Source of the DNA: Mesorhizobium sp. LSJC280B00
GTDB taxonomy: Bacteria; Pseudomonadota; Alphaproteobacteria; Rhizobiales; Rhizobiaceae
Assembly: GCF_000502835.1 (NCBI RefSeq)
Contig: NZ_AYVL01000002.1
Coordinates: 173,772 to 237,771 of the forward strand
Direction: 5' to 3'
DNA length: 64,000 bases
How positions within the stretch are numbered: position 1 is the stretch's first letter; every line of letters starts with the position of its first letter. Of this stretch, positions 27,351-35,537 are shown in pieces. A model generated the notes under the pieces. It ran no database searches. It was not told the origin of the DNA and saw only the letters and a list, made by a program, of their open reading frames with translations. The translations under genes were made by a program, and so were the position numbers.

Positions 27351-27674
27351 ATGGGGGGAAAGACACTTACGCGCGCCGACCTCGCCGAAGCCGTTTACCG
27401 CAAGGTTGGGCTGTCGCGTACTGAATCGGCTGAGCTTGTCGAGGCGGTGCTGAATGAGATCTGCGAGGCGATCGTTCGCGGCGAGACGGTGAAGCTGTCG
27501 TCCTTCGCGACCTTCCACGTGCGCTCCAAAAACGAGCGCATCGGGCGCAATCCCAAGACCGGCGAGGAAGTGCCGATCCTGCCGCGCCGGGTGATGACCT
27601 TCAAGTCGTCGAACGTGCTGAAGAACCGTATCCTGCGCTCCCATCAAAACAGCAAAGTCAAGGGCAGCAAGTAG
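27351..27674 (+). CDS. ihfA: Integration host factor, alpha subunit
   Basis: A 107-residue DNA-bending protein of the HU/IHF family. It begins [20 protein letters not shown] and has the DNA-arm segment [20 protein letters not shown], whose RNPKTG(x)EVPI pattern is IHF-alpha type. It lies between fabH and merR, its regular position in alphaproteobacteria. It would also be the host factor for site-specific recombination of prophages such as the one in this window. Confidence 0.95.
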   Translation: MGGKTLTRADLAEAVYRKVGLSRTESAELVEAVLNEICEAIVRGETVKLSSFATFHVRSKNERIGRNPKTGEEVPILPRRVMTFKSSNVLKNRILRSHQNSKVKGSK

Positions 27675-27919
27675 CCGCCCAATCCCCCTTTGCCAAGAAT
27701 CATGCTCCAGGCTTCGGTTGAAAAGCGAACCCTGCTTTTGCGCCGGGCTTGAATATTGTTTCATAAACCGCTGAAATAAGATGCGATTCGGTACGCCGGA
27801 TCGGTATTTGGGTGTGATCCGTTCCGGCGGGACGGAAAGCTGCTCTCCTTGTTAAGCGTGATGTCGCCCGAACCCGGTTCCCGCCTTTCGCGATCATGCT
27901 CTAGCGTGAGGATTCGCCC

Positions 27920-28462
27920 ATGGACAAGAGCCCTGATGCTTTCCGCACCATCAGCGAGGTCGCGGAGGATCTGGATTTGCCGCAGCACGTGCTGCGCTTC
28001 TGGGAGACGCGTTTCAACCAGATCAAGCCGATGAAGCGCGGCGGCGGCCGCCGTTACTACCGTCCGCAGGACGTAGAACTGATCAAGGGTATTCGTCATA
28101 TGCTCTACGACCAGGGCTATACGATCAAGGGCGTGCAGAAGCTGTTGCGCGAGAACGGCAACCAGTTTCTGATCGCCGTCGGCAGTGGCGACATGGCGGC
28201 GGTCGAGGCGATCTCGCAGCGCCGACAGGCCGACACGGTACCGCTGACGCAAGCGGCGCAGCCGCGCGGCCCGGACGACGAAATGCTGGTTGGCCAGCCG
28301 AGGGTGAAACCCAGCCGTCGTTTTTTCGGTATAGGCAAGACCGACGAGGAAGGTCCGGTTCCGCCGGACACGTCAAAACTTTCCCGTGACAATCGCGCAT
28401 TGCTGCAGGAGGCGCTGTTCGACCTCCTGGAATGCAAGCGCCTGCTCGATCAGGTTCGCTAG
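27920..28462 (+). CDS. MerR-family transcriptional regulator
   Basis: A 180-residue regulator with the MerR winged helix near the N-terminus ([26 protein letters not shown]), ending in [16 protein letters not shown] linker of low complexity and a C-terminal helix follow. There are no obvious metal-binding cysteines. It is the standard gene after ihfA in Hyphomicrobiales; targets are unknown. Confidence 0.9.
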   Translation: MDKSPDAFRTISEVAEDLDLPQHVLRFWETRFNQIKPMKRGGGRRYYRPQDVELIKGIRHMLYDQGYTIKGVQKLLRENGNQFLIAVGSGDMAAVEAISQRRQADTVPLTQAAQPRGPDDEMLVGQPRVKPSRRFFGIGKTDEEGPVPPDTSKLSRDNRALLQEALFDLLECKRLLDQVR

Positions 28463-28536
28463 AGCCCGCCGGGCTGACCGGAACGGTCTTCAGGGTCATG
28501 CGTTAGGCTTCCTTCTACAGATGAAGGAAGCACGTC

Positions 28537-28878
28537 ATGGCATCGCTTTCGAGCATCTCCGACACCGATCTGGACAAACAGGTCGCGGCCCTGACCAGGG
28601 AACTGGCCACCTTGAAGAAAGCCGTGTTAAAGCGGGGCGGCGCCTTTTACGAAGACGGGCGCGATACCGCGTCGGATTATTATTCGGATATCACTGAGCG
28701 CCTCGGCGATGCCTTGCCGGCAATCAGAAGGCAAGGCCGGGCGATCGAGAAGACCGCCCGAGATCACCCGGCGACGGCGGCCGCTGTCGGGCTGGTTCTG
28801 GTCGGGCTCGTCGCCAGTCTGTTCCTCGGCGGCCGGCAGCAACAAGCACCGCGAGCGCGTTCAAGATCGGCACGTTGA
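28537..28878 (+). CDS. YqjD/DUF883-like membrane-anchored protein
   Basis: A 113-residue protein with an amphipathic, charged N-terminal half and a C-terminal hydrophobic helix (AAAVGLVLVGLVASLFLGGR), ending in an arginine-rich tail. This layout fits the YqjD/ElaB group, which tethers ribosomes to the inner membrane in E. coli. The ATG is preceded by AAGGAAG. Family assignment rests on layout more than on motif identity. Confidence 0.65.
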   Translation: MASLSSISDTDLDKQVAALTRELATLKKAVLKRGGAFYEDGRDTASDYYSDITERLGDALPAIRRQGRAIEKTARDHPATAAAVGLVLVGLVASLFLGGRQQQAPRARSRSAR

Positions 28879-29004
28879 GATAAGCAAATGGCGGTGGTCA
28901 GCGGACCGCCGCCATTTTTCGCCGACACGGAAAGCCCGGCAAGCGCGCCGCCCTTGATCAAGCACCAGAACGCCTGATTGCGGGTTGTTCGCCCGAGGGT
29001 GTTT

Positions 29005-29196
29005 TCAGTACTTCTTCGCGACAACCTTCTTGTGATGGTGGCGGTAGTGGTGGACGCGGTGATGGTAGTGATGGCGGTGATGCTTCTTGACGGTGGTGTG
29101 CATCGTCGTTGCATTCGCGCTGCTTGCGCCGATGATCGGCATCGAGAGGGCAAGTGCGATTGCAAGTCCAAGGGCGGAGAGAAGAGGCTTCTTCAT
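29005..29196 (-). CDS. Small histidine-rich secreted protein
   Basis: A 63-residue protein with a signal peptide (KKPLLSALGLAIALALS, cleavage near SANA) and a mature part in which about half the residues are His, with Tyr, Arg and Lys. Such sequences can bind divalent metals such as nickel, copper or zinc in the periplasm. No family was recognised. It is isolated and on the opposite strand to its neighbours. Confidence 0.65.
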   Translation of the reverse strand: MKKPLLSALGLAIALALSMPIIGASSANATTMHTTVKKHHRHHYHHRVHHYRHHHKKVVAKKY

Positions 29197-29513
29197 GACA
29201 TCGTTTCCTTTTTGCGCAGGCGGAATTTGAGCGTCACTGATTCAGGTCGGTGACTCGAGCGCTGCGGTTGGGACTATCGCCTTGGAGTTTTTCGGCAGTT
29301 TTTCCGGCCTGTAGAATTTTGTTTCCGAACTGTGTCTGCTGACGAACCGGCCAGATGTCGGCGCGCCGGCATCCGCCATTCATTCCGGCGTCGGTTCACG
29401 ATGCCGTGACGCTATCTTTGATGCTTGGCAAATCACCGGCGAGCGGGCATTCTCCCGATCGTCTCAGGCAACAACATGATTTGATCTAACTCTTTCATCC
29501 CACGGAGTTGCCA
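29197..29513. other. Gene-free stretch
   Basis: Between the His-rich gene and the XRE gene I see no reading frame with coding character and no convincing hairpin or repeat. The region should hold the divergent promoters of both genes. Confidence 0.5.
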
Positions 29514-29792
29514 ATGCCCCAAATAGCAAAACGCGAACCTTACTCCGAACTGGCGGCGAGCGCGGTTACGCCTGAACGCAGTGCCGTCCGAACCGCCCGG
29601 GAAGCCCGTGGATACAGCATCGAAGAGCTGTCCCTGGCGTGCGGGCTGGCAGCCTATGAGATTGCCGACATTGAAAGCGGCAAGGATGCCGATCCCTCGA
29701 AACGTCGGCGTATTGCCTCCGCGCTTCAACTTCCGGAAAGCGCTCTGTTTGACGAAGCCGTGTTGCCTGCCAAAAGGCGATCCGTGTCGTAG
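29514..29792 (+). CDS. XRE-family helix-turn-helix regulator
   Basis: A 92-residue protein with one HTH domain (VRTAREARGYSIEELSLACGL then YEIADIESGKDAD). GGAG sits six bases before the ATG. There is no second domain, so it is a small Cro/CI-like regulator. It may act on itself or on its neighbours. Confidence 0.75.
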   Translation: MPQIAKREPYSELAASAVTPERSAVRTAREARGYSIEELSLACGLAAYEIADIESGKDADPSKRRRIASALQLPESALFDEAVLPAKRRSVS

Positions 29793-29912
29793 CGACGTGT
29801 CATGCTTTTATTCCACGAGCTCGCCATGGGTCGCCCTGGCGGGCTTCGTTTTTTACGGCCACGTAGTGGACTTGCCGGCCGCCACGGCGACGCCAGACGG
29901 AAATTGCCGGAG

Positions 29913-30371
29913 ATGAGCCTCGAATCCGTTCGCGCCTTTTTCGCCGCACACGCGCCCGACATTGATGTCATCGTCACGGAGGCAAGCTCGGCGACGGTGC
30001 CTTTGGCCGCCGAAGCGCATGGCGTAGCGCCGGCGCAGATTGCCAAGACGATCTGCTTGCGCGCCGGCAATCAGACGATGCTGATCGTGGCCAGCGGGAT
30101 CTCCAGGCTGGACAATCGCAAATTCAAGGACCGGTTTGGTGGCAAGGCGCGAATGCTGGACGCCGAGCAGGTGCTCGCCGCGACCGATCATCCCGTCGGT
30201 GGGGTGTGCCCGTTCGGCCTACCGGCGCCGCTCCCGGTCTACTGCGACATCTCGCTGCGCGCCTTTGACGAGGTCGTCCCGGCGGCAGGCGCGACGAATG
30301 CCGCCGTACGGCTCAGCCCGCAACGCCTGGCCGAACTCGTCGACGCCGAGTGGGTGGATGTGTGCCAGTAG
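29913..30371 (+). CDS. YbaK/EbsC-type aminoacyl-tRNA deacylase family protein
   Basis: A 152-residue single-domain protein of the YbaK/ProX editing family. ATVPLAAEAHGVAPAQIAKTICL is the family N-terminal signature, and HPVGGVCPFGLPAPLPVYCD carries the GGVxPFG active-site loop. Related enzymes hydrolyse mischarged Cys-tRNA(Pro) or Ala-tRNA(Pro). The start is taken at MSLESVRAFF, where the family begins; the frame extends upstream without coding character. The GGAG just before it is unusually close. Confidence 0.85.
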   Translation: MSLESVRAFFAAHAPDIDVIVTEASSATVPLAAEAHGVAPAQIAKTICLRAGNQTMLIVASGISRLDNRKFKDRFGGKARMLDAEQVLAATDHPVGGVCPFGLPAPLPVYCDISLRAFDEVVPAAGATNAAVRLSPQRLAELVDAEWVDVCQ

Positions 30372-30409
30372 CCATTTATCCGGGTCGTGGGATCCGCTGA
30401 GCGTTACCG

Positions 30410-30604
30410 CTACTCGGTCTTCTGTGGCTCTTCTTTTTTGATCGTCTGAGCGTCCGTGACAGTCGACATATCGGCCTTCTCGACGCTTGCTGTCTTCGTC
30501 TGCGTGTCGACCGATGCCTGGACCTTGGAATGCGCGGGGCAATCCGCAGAGGCAGCTGATATGGACATGGTCAGTGCCGCGGCTATTGCGAGGAATGTCT
30601 TCAT
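30410..30604 (-). CDS. Small exported protein
   Basis: A 64-residue protein with a clear signal peptide (KTFLAIAAALTMSISAASA) and a short, polar mature part with one Cys. The start is at the ATG eight bases after GAGGAG. The mature part is rich in Thr, Lys and Glu. No family was recognised. Confidence 0.6.
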   Translation of the reverse strand: MKTFLAIAAALTMSISAASADCPAHSKVQASVDTQTKTASVEKADMSTVTDAQTIKKEEPQKTE

Positions 30605-30751
30605 GATCATTCTCCTCTTTCGTTCGATGGGTAAAGTTAGCCCGTCTGGCACCGACCGCAAAATCACATTTGTTCACACGCGCTCCTGCGCACACGGAAG
30701 CCGACGCTGGGCCAGTAATTCAAATGGTTGCGCGGATAGCCGCTTGCCGTA

Positions 30752-30985
30752 TCAAAGCCCACTGGCTCCGGCCGGACGATTTTTGGCGTTAAAGATCTCG
30801 CCGCTCAGAGCCAGTCTCAAATCTTCGGCGCTGAGCTGACCACTTTCAAATAAATCCATCACCCTGCGGCCGAGCAGTTCTCTGCCTGGATCTCCATCAG
30901 CGAGGCCTAGTTCACGGCATCGGGCATCGAGTGCCTTGGTCAACATGGTCAGATCGGCAGGACAGGCAACCCCTTGAAGCGACAT
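30752..30985 (-). CDS. Hypothetical helical protein
   Basis: A 77-residue protein beginning MSLQGVACPADLTMLTKALDARCRELGLADGD and continuing RVMDLFESGQLSAEDLRLALSG (cited in two parts). It looks wholly alpha-helical, like many small rhizobial hypothetical proteins. GGGAG precedes the ATG. No function is known. Confidence 0.6.
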   Translation of the reverse strand: MSLQGVACPADLTMLTKALDARCRELGLADGDPGRELLGRRVMDLFESGQLSAEDLRLALSGEIFNAKNRPAGASGL

Positions 30986-31153
30986 TGCATCTCTCCCGGA
31001 CAGGGCGAAAGCGCGTGGCATCTTCGAAGCGTCCGCTCGCCCTTACAACTGCGGACGACGGCAATTCAACTACAGCCAACCTTTTTCGAACTCAACATTC
31101 AAACGTACCAAAACGCCGCGCGCTCCAATGGGAGGATCCTGCTACAATACGGT

Positions 31154-31327
31154 ATGGCCGTCCGAATAGCGGTTGTCCTCGCGCTTCTTTTCGCCTTCGC
31201 CTACGGTTTCGCAAAACTCGCGGAACATTATGGCAGCGTTGGCGACAGGCCCTCTCCGTGTGAAGAATTGCCCTATCCTGATTGTCCTGACCAAAAAGCT
31301 CCTCCCCGGGAAGAAACTGAGCCTTGA
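31154..31327 (+). CDS. Small membrane protein
   Basis: A 57-residue frame with one hydrophobic helix (AVRIAVVLALLFAFAYGF) and a proline-rich, acidic C-terminus containing two Cys (PCEELPYPDC). A GGAGG lies about 18 bases before the ATG, which is far, so the start or even the gene is uncertain. Confidence 0.4.
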   Translation: MAVRIAVVLALLFAFAYGFAKLAEHYGSVGDRPSPCEELPYPDCPDQKAPPREETEP

Positions 31328-31495
31328 GCGCGCGCCTGTTCAGGCCAGGCCAGCCGTCGGGATTGAATTAGTTCTTTCCAACCGACGGTTGGTGGACGCA
31401 TTGCAGCTGATGCGCCTAGGGTTCACTACGATCCGCGCGCACCGGGCATGCCCAACCCCCGAGTCACCCCTGCCTGATGCAAGGCGCCTGATCGA

Positions 31496-31530
31496 GTCCC
31501 GCCGTTCTGGCATGTGCGGCGGGACCTTTT
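31496..31530 (+). terminator. Rho-independent terminator-like hairpin
   Basis: A 9-bp stem gtcccgccg / cggcgggac with a 12-base loop is followed by cttttcttgtt. The closest upstream gene on this strand ends at about 31.33 kb. Confidence 0.6.
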
Positions 31531-31733
31531 CTTGTTGAAGCTGGAATACGGGCTCACGATAAAGGTTGGCGTACGCAGCAAAGCTTACCTAGCCGTTACC
31601 GCGCGGTTTCTCGGTGGGCTTCTGGCTAGACGCCAGCCTCCGTGCCTCGCGCACGAGTGATGCGTGATCGGTTCCCTCGATGAGATCACGCCTGCGTATG
31701 TTGCGCTGGCTGCAGTGCGGCTATTGTCTGTAC

Positions 31734-31759
31734 AGCCAGTTTTGGGGGAAAACTGGCTA
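31734..31759. repeat. Inverted repeat downstream of the tRNA-Pro 3' end
   Basis: A 10-bp inverted repeat agccagtttt / aaaactggct with a 6-base loop tggggg. It begins 18 bases beyond the tRNA 3' end. On the minus strand no T-run follows, so it may be a tRNA processing/termination hairpin or an integration-related site. Confidence 0.5.
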
Positions 31760-31776
31760 AGCCCTTGGATTTTAAT

Positions 31777-31853
<77 letters not shown>

Positions 31854-31953
31854 ACCGCGGAAAGCCCTATATTCTCAGGGGTTGCGGCGCAAGAGGGAAA
31901 ACGGCGCATTAGAACAGAACCCGATCAAGCCGGGTGAATATCGGGGGAACCAG

Positions 31954-31981
31954 ACGAAAAGTCCCACGAAAAGTCCCACGA
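31954..31981. repeat. Tandem 12-base direct repeats near tRNA-Pro
   Basis: The unit acgaaaagtccc occurs twice in tandem, followed by a partial third copy (acga). It lies about 100 bases from the tRNA 5' end, at the edge of the accessory region. Short direct repeats of this kind can be arm-type binding sites of tyrosine integrases; that role is inference. Confidence 0.5.
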
Positions 31982-32008
31982 GCGTTCGCGAGTCGTTCTG
32001 TGGATAAG

Positions 32009-32350
32009 TCAGGCTGGATCCGCGCGCGCCCGGCCAACCCTTTGGCGCCATTCTTGGCGCTCCCGCGGCCATTCCGAATGCTCGCGGGTCAATGTGTGAC
32101 AGGTCAGGCCGATTCTCTTGTCGGGGCGGCCTGCCGCTCGGCATTTCGGACAGAAGAAATAAGGCGCGATATCCTGGACCAGGCAGGAATGGTCAAAGCC
32201 GATGCGCTGGCCGAGCGCTACCAGGTTCAGCCGGCTCGAATGATGGCAGCCGGTGTTGAGGCAATGGATGTCGAATTCCTCGCCCATGGCCAAGGCCTTG
32301 CCGATCGTGTCGATCGACAGGGGGAAGGTGATCTCGGGCAGGCGGAGCAT
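32009..32350 (-). CDS. Hypothetical zinc-ribbon protein
   Basis: A 113-residue protein with FDIHCLNTGCHH near residue 30 and FFCPKCRAAGRPDKR near residue 65; the Cys pairs suggest one zinc ribbon. The C-terminus is charged (EHSEWPRERQEW). No good ribosome site precedes the ATG, and the frame is open further upstream with plausible codons, so the true start may lie upstream. Function unknown; similar proteins occur in phages and rhizobial accessory DNA. Confidence 0.6.
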   Translation of the reverse strand: MLRLPEITFPLSIDTIGKALAMGEEFDIHCLNTGCHHSSRLNLVALGQRIGFDHSCLVQDIAPYFFCPKCRAAGRPDKRIGLTCHTLTREHSEWPRERQEWRQRVGRARADPA

Positions 32351-32439
32351 GGCGCCGATATAGGGCCGGCCCTTGACGATCGCCAGTGCAGCGCCAGGTC
32401 GATCATCGAAACTGTCGAACGGCTAACCCGCGATTCGCG

Positions 32440-32661
32440 TTAGGCCGCTATGCCGCCTTCGCGGTTCTCCATCGCTTCAAAGATTACCTCGAACACGCTG
32501 CCGACCTCCTGGTAGATTTCCTCATCGCCGATGCCCTGCCTATGAGCGGCCTGCATCGCCTGGTCGGCAAGGTCGCTGATGGCGATTGGATCGTCTGTCA
32601 TTGCATCCGGCAGGTGTTCTGCAATCCATTTGTCGAGGAAGTTGATCGCGCGTGTGCTCAT
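32440..32661 (-). CDS. DUF768 family small protein
   Basis: A 73-residue acidic helical protein beginning MSTRAINFLDKWIAEHLPD with the later segment EVGSVFEVIFEAM. This is the pattern of DUF768, a family known almost only from Mesorhizobium, where many copies occur per genome. Function unknown. It lies between the ligase and the zinc-ribbon gene. Confidence 0.75.
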   Translation of the reverse strand: MSTRAINFLDKWIAEHLPDAMTDDPIAISDLADQAMQAAHRQGIGDEEIYQEVGSVFEVIFEAMENREGGIAA

Positions 32662-32702
32662 AGGGCCATAAGGCGGGACGAGGCGTTAGGTTCCTGGGAG
32701 CT

Positions 32703-33602
32703 TCAACTATCCTCGTCCCCAAAACCCAGCAGTGACGCATGGCGTATGTGGCTGTGGTCGCCGCGAAGATGCTTTACCCGCAGCTTCAGCCCGGGCTCCA
32801 CCCACTCCGTATCCGGTCGCTTGCGCATCTCCTTCGGCGGCGGCCCTGCACGTTCCTTGACGCGCTTCCATAGCCGGTCCTTCATGTCGCGGCCTAAGGT
32901 GATGAAGGCTGAACCGACATATTTCCCGGTGCCGGGCTCTGCCAGCAGTGCGAATGCTGCCTTGCCACGCTCGCGCTCGATGCCGAGTAGTTCGAATTCG
33001 TCGATGGTGAAGCTCTTCGTCTTCAGCCAATTCGATGTTGGGCCGCTCCGATACGGGCTGTCGGCGCGCTTCGAGACGATCCCTTCGAGCCCCGCCTGGT
33101 CGGCGAGGTAGAATATCGCCTTGGGGTCGCCTGGTATGGCCTCACTGAACTGGATCCTACTGTTCGGCTTGATGATGCCGAAAAGAAGCTCCCTGCGTGC
33201 CTTGCAGCCGATGTCGCGCAAATCGTGGCTGTCGAGGTGCATGATGTCGAAGGCGCCGAGGATCATGGCGTAGGGATCGCTGTGGACAGCCTTCTGCAGC
33301 GCGTCGAAGTCTGGCAGCCCGGCCTTGTTCGTGACCACCGCCTCGCCCTCGAAGATCGCGTTTTCGACGTCGAGCTCGCGCGCCGCTTCAACGATGCCAG
33401 TGAACTTGCTGGTCCAATCGGCGCCGGATTTGGTGAAGACCCGGATATCGTCGGGACTGTTGATGACGACCTGGGCGCGATAGCCATCGAGCTTGATCTC
33501 GTGAATCCAGTGTTCACCCTCGGGTGGCTTTGAAACCAGCTTGGGCTCCATCGGCGGAATGAACTCGAGGCGGCCGCCGCCGGTACTTACAATTTTACGC
33601 AC
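32703..33602 (-). CDS. Stand-alone ATP-dependent DNA ligase (LigD-like)
   Basis: A 299-residue DNA ligase. Motif I with the AMP-binding Lys is EIKLDGYRAQV near residue 37. Motif III is FDIMHL and motif IV GLEGIVSKR, with GEAV between; motif V is WLKTK. The C-terminal third is an OB-fold. The sequence matches the ligase domain of LigD of bacterial end-joining but has neither polymerase nor phosphoesterase domain. It begins with GTG in the usual place. Such ligases are carried by phages and plasmids as well as the chromosome. No ku gene is in the window. Confidence 0.9.
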   Translation of the reverse strand: MRKIVSTGGGRLEFIPPMEPKLVSKPPEGEHWIHEIKLDGYRAQVVINSPDDIRVFTKSGADWTSKFTGIVEAARELDVENAIFEGEAVVTNKAGLPDFDALQKAVHSDPYAMILGAFDIMHLDSHDLRDIGCKARRELLFGIIKPNSRIQFSEAIPGDPKAIFYLADQAGLEGIVSKRADSPYRSGPTSNWLKTKSFTIDEFELLGIERERGKAAFALLAEPGTGKYVGSAFITLGRDMKDRLWKRVKERAGPPPKEMRKRPDTEWVEPGLKLRVKHLRGDHSHIRHASLLGFGDEDS

Positions 33603-33669
33603 CCAATGAATTGTAGGTACAAAGGTTATATTAGCCAGGGTGAACAGAACGTGATTCGGCGGAAGCCGA

Positions 33670-33993
33670 TCAGTTCAGCGCCGCCGGTTGCCCCGGCCTG
33701 AAGCCCTTCAGAGCTGCGGCGATGCCCATCATCAACGATTGCTCGGGGTAGGGCAGCGTGCGCGATTCGCCGTCTTCGTCACTGACGCCGCAAATGGGAA
33801 GGACTTCATAGTCCCCTTCGAACGGCGTGCTTTCGCCATTAGCAAGGAAGTCATATTCCGGGAAGCAGCCTTTCAGGAACACCTCGACCTCGCGCAAGGC
33901 CGCTGCGGAGCGAGCTCCGGTCGGCGCCAGGATGACGAAGCTGTCGACCTCGTCCCCGGCAGGCATGCCGGAAATATGGATGGCGAGATGCAT
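33670..33993 (-). CDS. Hypothetical protein
   Basis: A 107-residue acidic protein. The start is at MHLAIHIS, with AAGGGG six bases upstream; in-frame codons further upstream lack such a site. The sequence VDSFVILAPTGARSAAALREVE is unlike any family I recognise. It lies downstream of the phage late-operon terminator on the same strand. Confidence 0.6.
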   Translation of the reverse strand: MHLAIHISGMPAGDEVDSFVILAPTGARSAAALREVEVFLKGCFPEYDFLANGESTPFEGDYEVLPICGVSDEDGESRTLPYPEQSLMMGIAAALKGFRPGQPAALN

Positions 33994-34062
33994 GAGAAAC
34001 CCCTTGGATGTTCCCATTCCGTTCACGATCAAGCGACGGTGTCAATCCCAGCGGCGAAACGC

Positions 34063-34096
34063 AAAAAGGCCCGCCGCACCTTTCGGCACGGCGGGC
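34063..34096 (-). terminator. Rho-independent terminator at the end of the phage late genes
   Basis: Read on the minus strand, an 8-bp stem GCCCGCCG / CGGCGGGC with a 12-base loop is followed by CTTTTTG. It lies 30 bases after the last late gene and probably ends the right-to-left late transcript. Confidence 0.75.
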
Positions 34097-34125
34097 TATG
34101 TTGATTTTTGCGACCAGATCGGAGG

Positions 34126-34350
34126 TCAGTCGACCGGCGAGAAGTCGACGTAGTAGCTCTTGCCGATCACAAGTTGCTCAGCCGCCTTCGGGTTGTCGAT
34201 CTGGAACTCGGCATGACCCGACGGTGTCGCCTTCTGGAACGAAAGATCCTCGGCGACCTTCTGATCGTACTCGCATCGGAAGATCGCTTTCGCGCCGCCC
34301 CAAGCCTGAGCGAACACGTTCTCCAGTCGCATTTTTGCACGAATGCCCAT
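34126..34350 (-). CDS. Phage hypothetical protein
   Basis: A 74-residue protein ending GKSYYVDFSPV, a C-terminus seen in small phage proteins of unknown function. The start at MGIRAKMRLENVFA is preceded by GAAGAG. It is the last gene before the terminator. Confidence 0.65.
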   Translation of the reverse strand: MGIRAKMRLENVFAQAWGGAKAIFRCEYDQKVAEDLSFQKATPSGHAEFQIDNPKAAEQLVIGKSYYVDFSPVD

Positions 34351-34400
34351 CTCTTCATCTCCATGAGTGGGGGTTGCCCGGAGCCGCCGGGCGCGGATTG

Positions 34401-34931
34401 CTACGGCGCTTCCGGGGTCAGCGGCGTCAGCGTCGCGGGCGCCGGCACGATGTCGAAATAGACGGTCGGCGCCGTTACCTCGATCGGGAAGGCCAGCTTC
34501 TGCATGACGTTGCAGGTGTAGGTGAAGCGCGCCTCGTAGTGCGCGCGGCCAAGCGCGGTCGCCAGCGGGATGGTGATCGATCGCTGATAGGTCTCGCGGC
34601 CTTCCGGCGGGTAGCCGTCGATCAGCGGCCGGCGGCCGACCGTGTAGGTCGAGGGCACATGCACGGTGCCATCCGAATCGGTGACGTAGCGCTCGACGGT
34701 CGCCGCGCAGATGCGGTTCTGGATCACCGTGTACTGGACGTCGAGCACGCCGCCCTGCGGCACCTGCTGCGTCAGCACCGTCGCGCTTTCGAAGACGGTC
34801 GGCGGTTCCCTGTCGAGCACCGAAGAGATCATGCTGGCGAGGCCGACCGCGGCGAAGATGGTCATCAGGAAGACGATGGCCGCAGGCGCGCTCATCTTGC
34901 GCCAGAAGCCTTCCACCGATCGCTGTAGCAT
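34401..34931 (-). CDS. Phage membrane protein
   Basis: A 176-residue protein with one hydrophobic helix near residues 13-35 (SAPAAIVFLMTIFAAVGLA) and a soluble, beta-rich domain with two Cys after it. GGAGG precedes the ATG. Its ATG overlaps the stop of the next upstream gene. It lies beside the lysis genes, so a role at the membrane during lysis or exclusion is possible but unproven. Confidence 0.65.
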   Translation of the reverse strand: MLQRSVEGFWRKMSAPAAIVFLMTIFAAVGLASMISSVLDREPPTVFESATVLTQQVPQGGVLDVQYTVIQNRICAATVERYVTDSDGTVHVPSTYTVGRRPLIDGYPPEGRETYQRSITIPLATALGRAHYEARFTYTCNVMQKLAFPIEVTAPTVYFDIVPAPATLTPLTPEAP

Positions 34932-35251
34932 TATTGCTTGCCTCCGGAGAAATAGGCCAAGACCTGGTTGAGAGCGACCAGCGTGCCGGCCACAATCAAC
35001 AGCAACTTGACGGCCGTCTTGGCGATCCAGCTGACCCGCGTCCATAGTTCGACGACCTGAAAGCCGGCCTTGAACTTCTCCTCCTCGAGGGCGAGGAACA
35101 GCTCTAGCCGGTCCAATTGCCACTTCGGCAATTTGCCGAGGCGGATGAAGTTGTCCCGTTCGGCCGAGTTTAGCCTGTCCAGCCATCCCACTGTCTCCGT
35201 GTCGATGTCGAGGAGTCTGCGTGGCACCTTCCGGTCTTCGGCATCATTCAT
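34931..35251 (-). CDS. Phage membrane protein, possible holin-like
   Basis: A 106-residue protein with a charged, helical N-terminal half (DRLELFLALEEEKFK) and one C-terminal hydrophobic helix (AVKLLLIVAGTLVALNQVL). Such a tail-anchored form occurs in some phage lysis modules. No motif identifies a function. Confidence 0.6.
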   Translation of the reverse strand: MNDAEDRKVPRRLLDIDTETVGWLDRLNSAERDNFIRLGKLPKWQLDRLELFLALEEEKFKAGFQVVELWTRVSWIAKTAVKLLLIVAGTLVALNQVLAYFSGGKQ

Positions 35252-35270
35252 TTCAGCTCCCTCGTCCGCC

Positions 35271-35537
35271 TTACCGGGTCAACACTTTAACGTTTCCGGC
35301 CAGCGCCTTATGGCGCTTTCCGCAATCGCCGAGGGAAAGGCGATCTTGCGACCAAAGCCGTGTCGTTTCATCGAGCGACATGTCCCGATGCGGAACCGCA
35401 ACGACCGTGTTGCAGTCCGCGAGCAGCCCGGCATCGACATGCCTCTTTGGCGGGTCAACGACCGACGGCATCGAGCTGTGTTGACACCCGGCCAGGAACA
35501 GCAACGCGGCAAGCGCCAGCGCCTTTGGGATTGGCAT
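35271..35537 (-). CDS. Rz1-like outer-membrane spanin lipoprotein
   Basis: An 88-residue lipoprotein with a signal sequence and lipobox LAGC, Cys about residue 18. The C-terminal half, CNTVVAVPHRDMSLDETTRLWSQDR, is typical of Rz1-like proteins. Its first 83 bases overlap the 3' end of the Rz-like gene in another frame, the classical arrangement of spanin pairs. Confidence 0.85.
   Translation of the reverse strand: MPIPKALALAALLFLAGCQHSSMPSVVDPPKRHVDAGLLADCNTVVAVPHRDMSLDETTRLWSQDRLSLGDCGKRHKALAGNVKVLTR

Larger units (their letters stand above)
31328..31776. other. Gene-free stretch before tRNA-Pro
   Basis: No reading frame here has coding character. It holds a terminator-like hairpin (about 31496-31530) and an inverted repeat beside the tRNA 3' end (31734-31759), both listed separately. 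Confidence 0.5.

Noticed and set aside
34008..34928. 306-codon plus-strand frame opposite phage genes
   Set aside because: It is Arg-rich and spans the terminator and several minus-strand genes with good ribosome sites.
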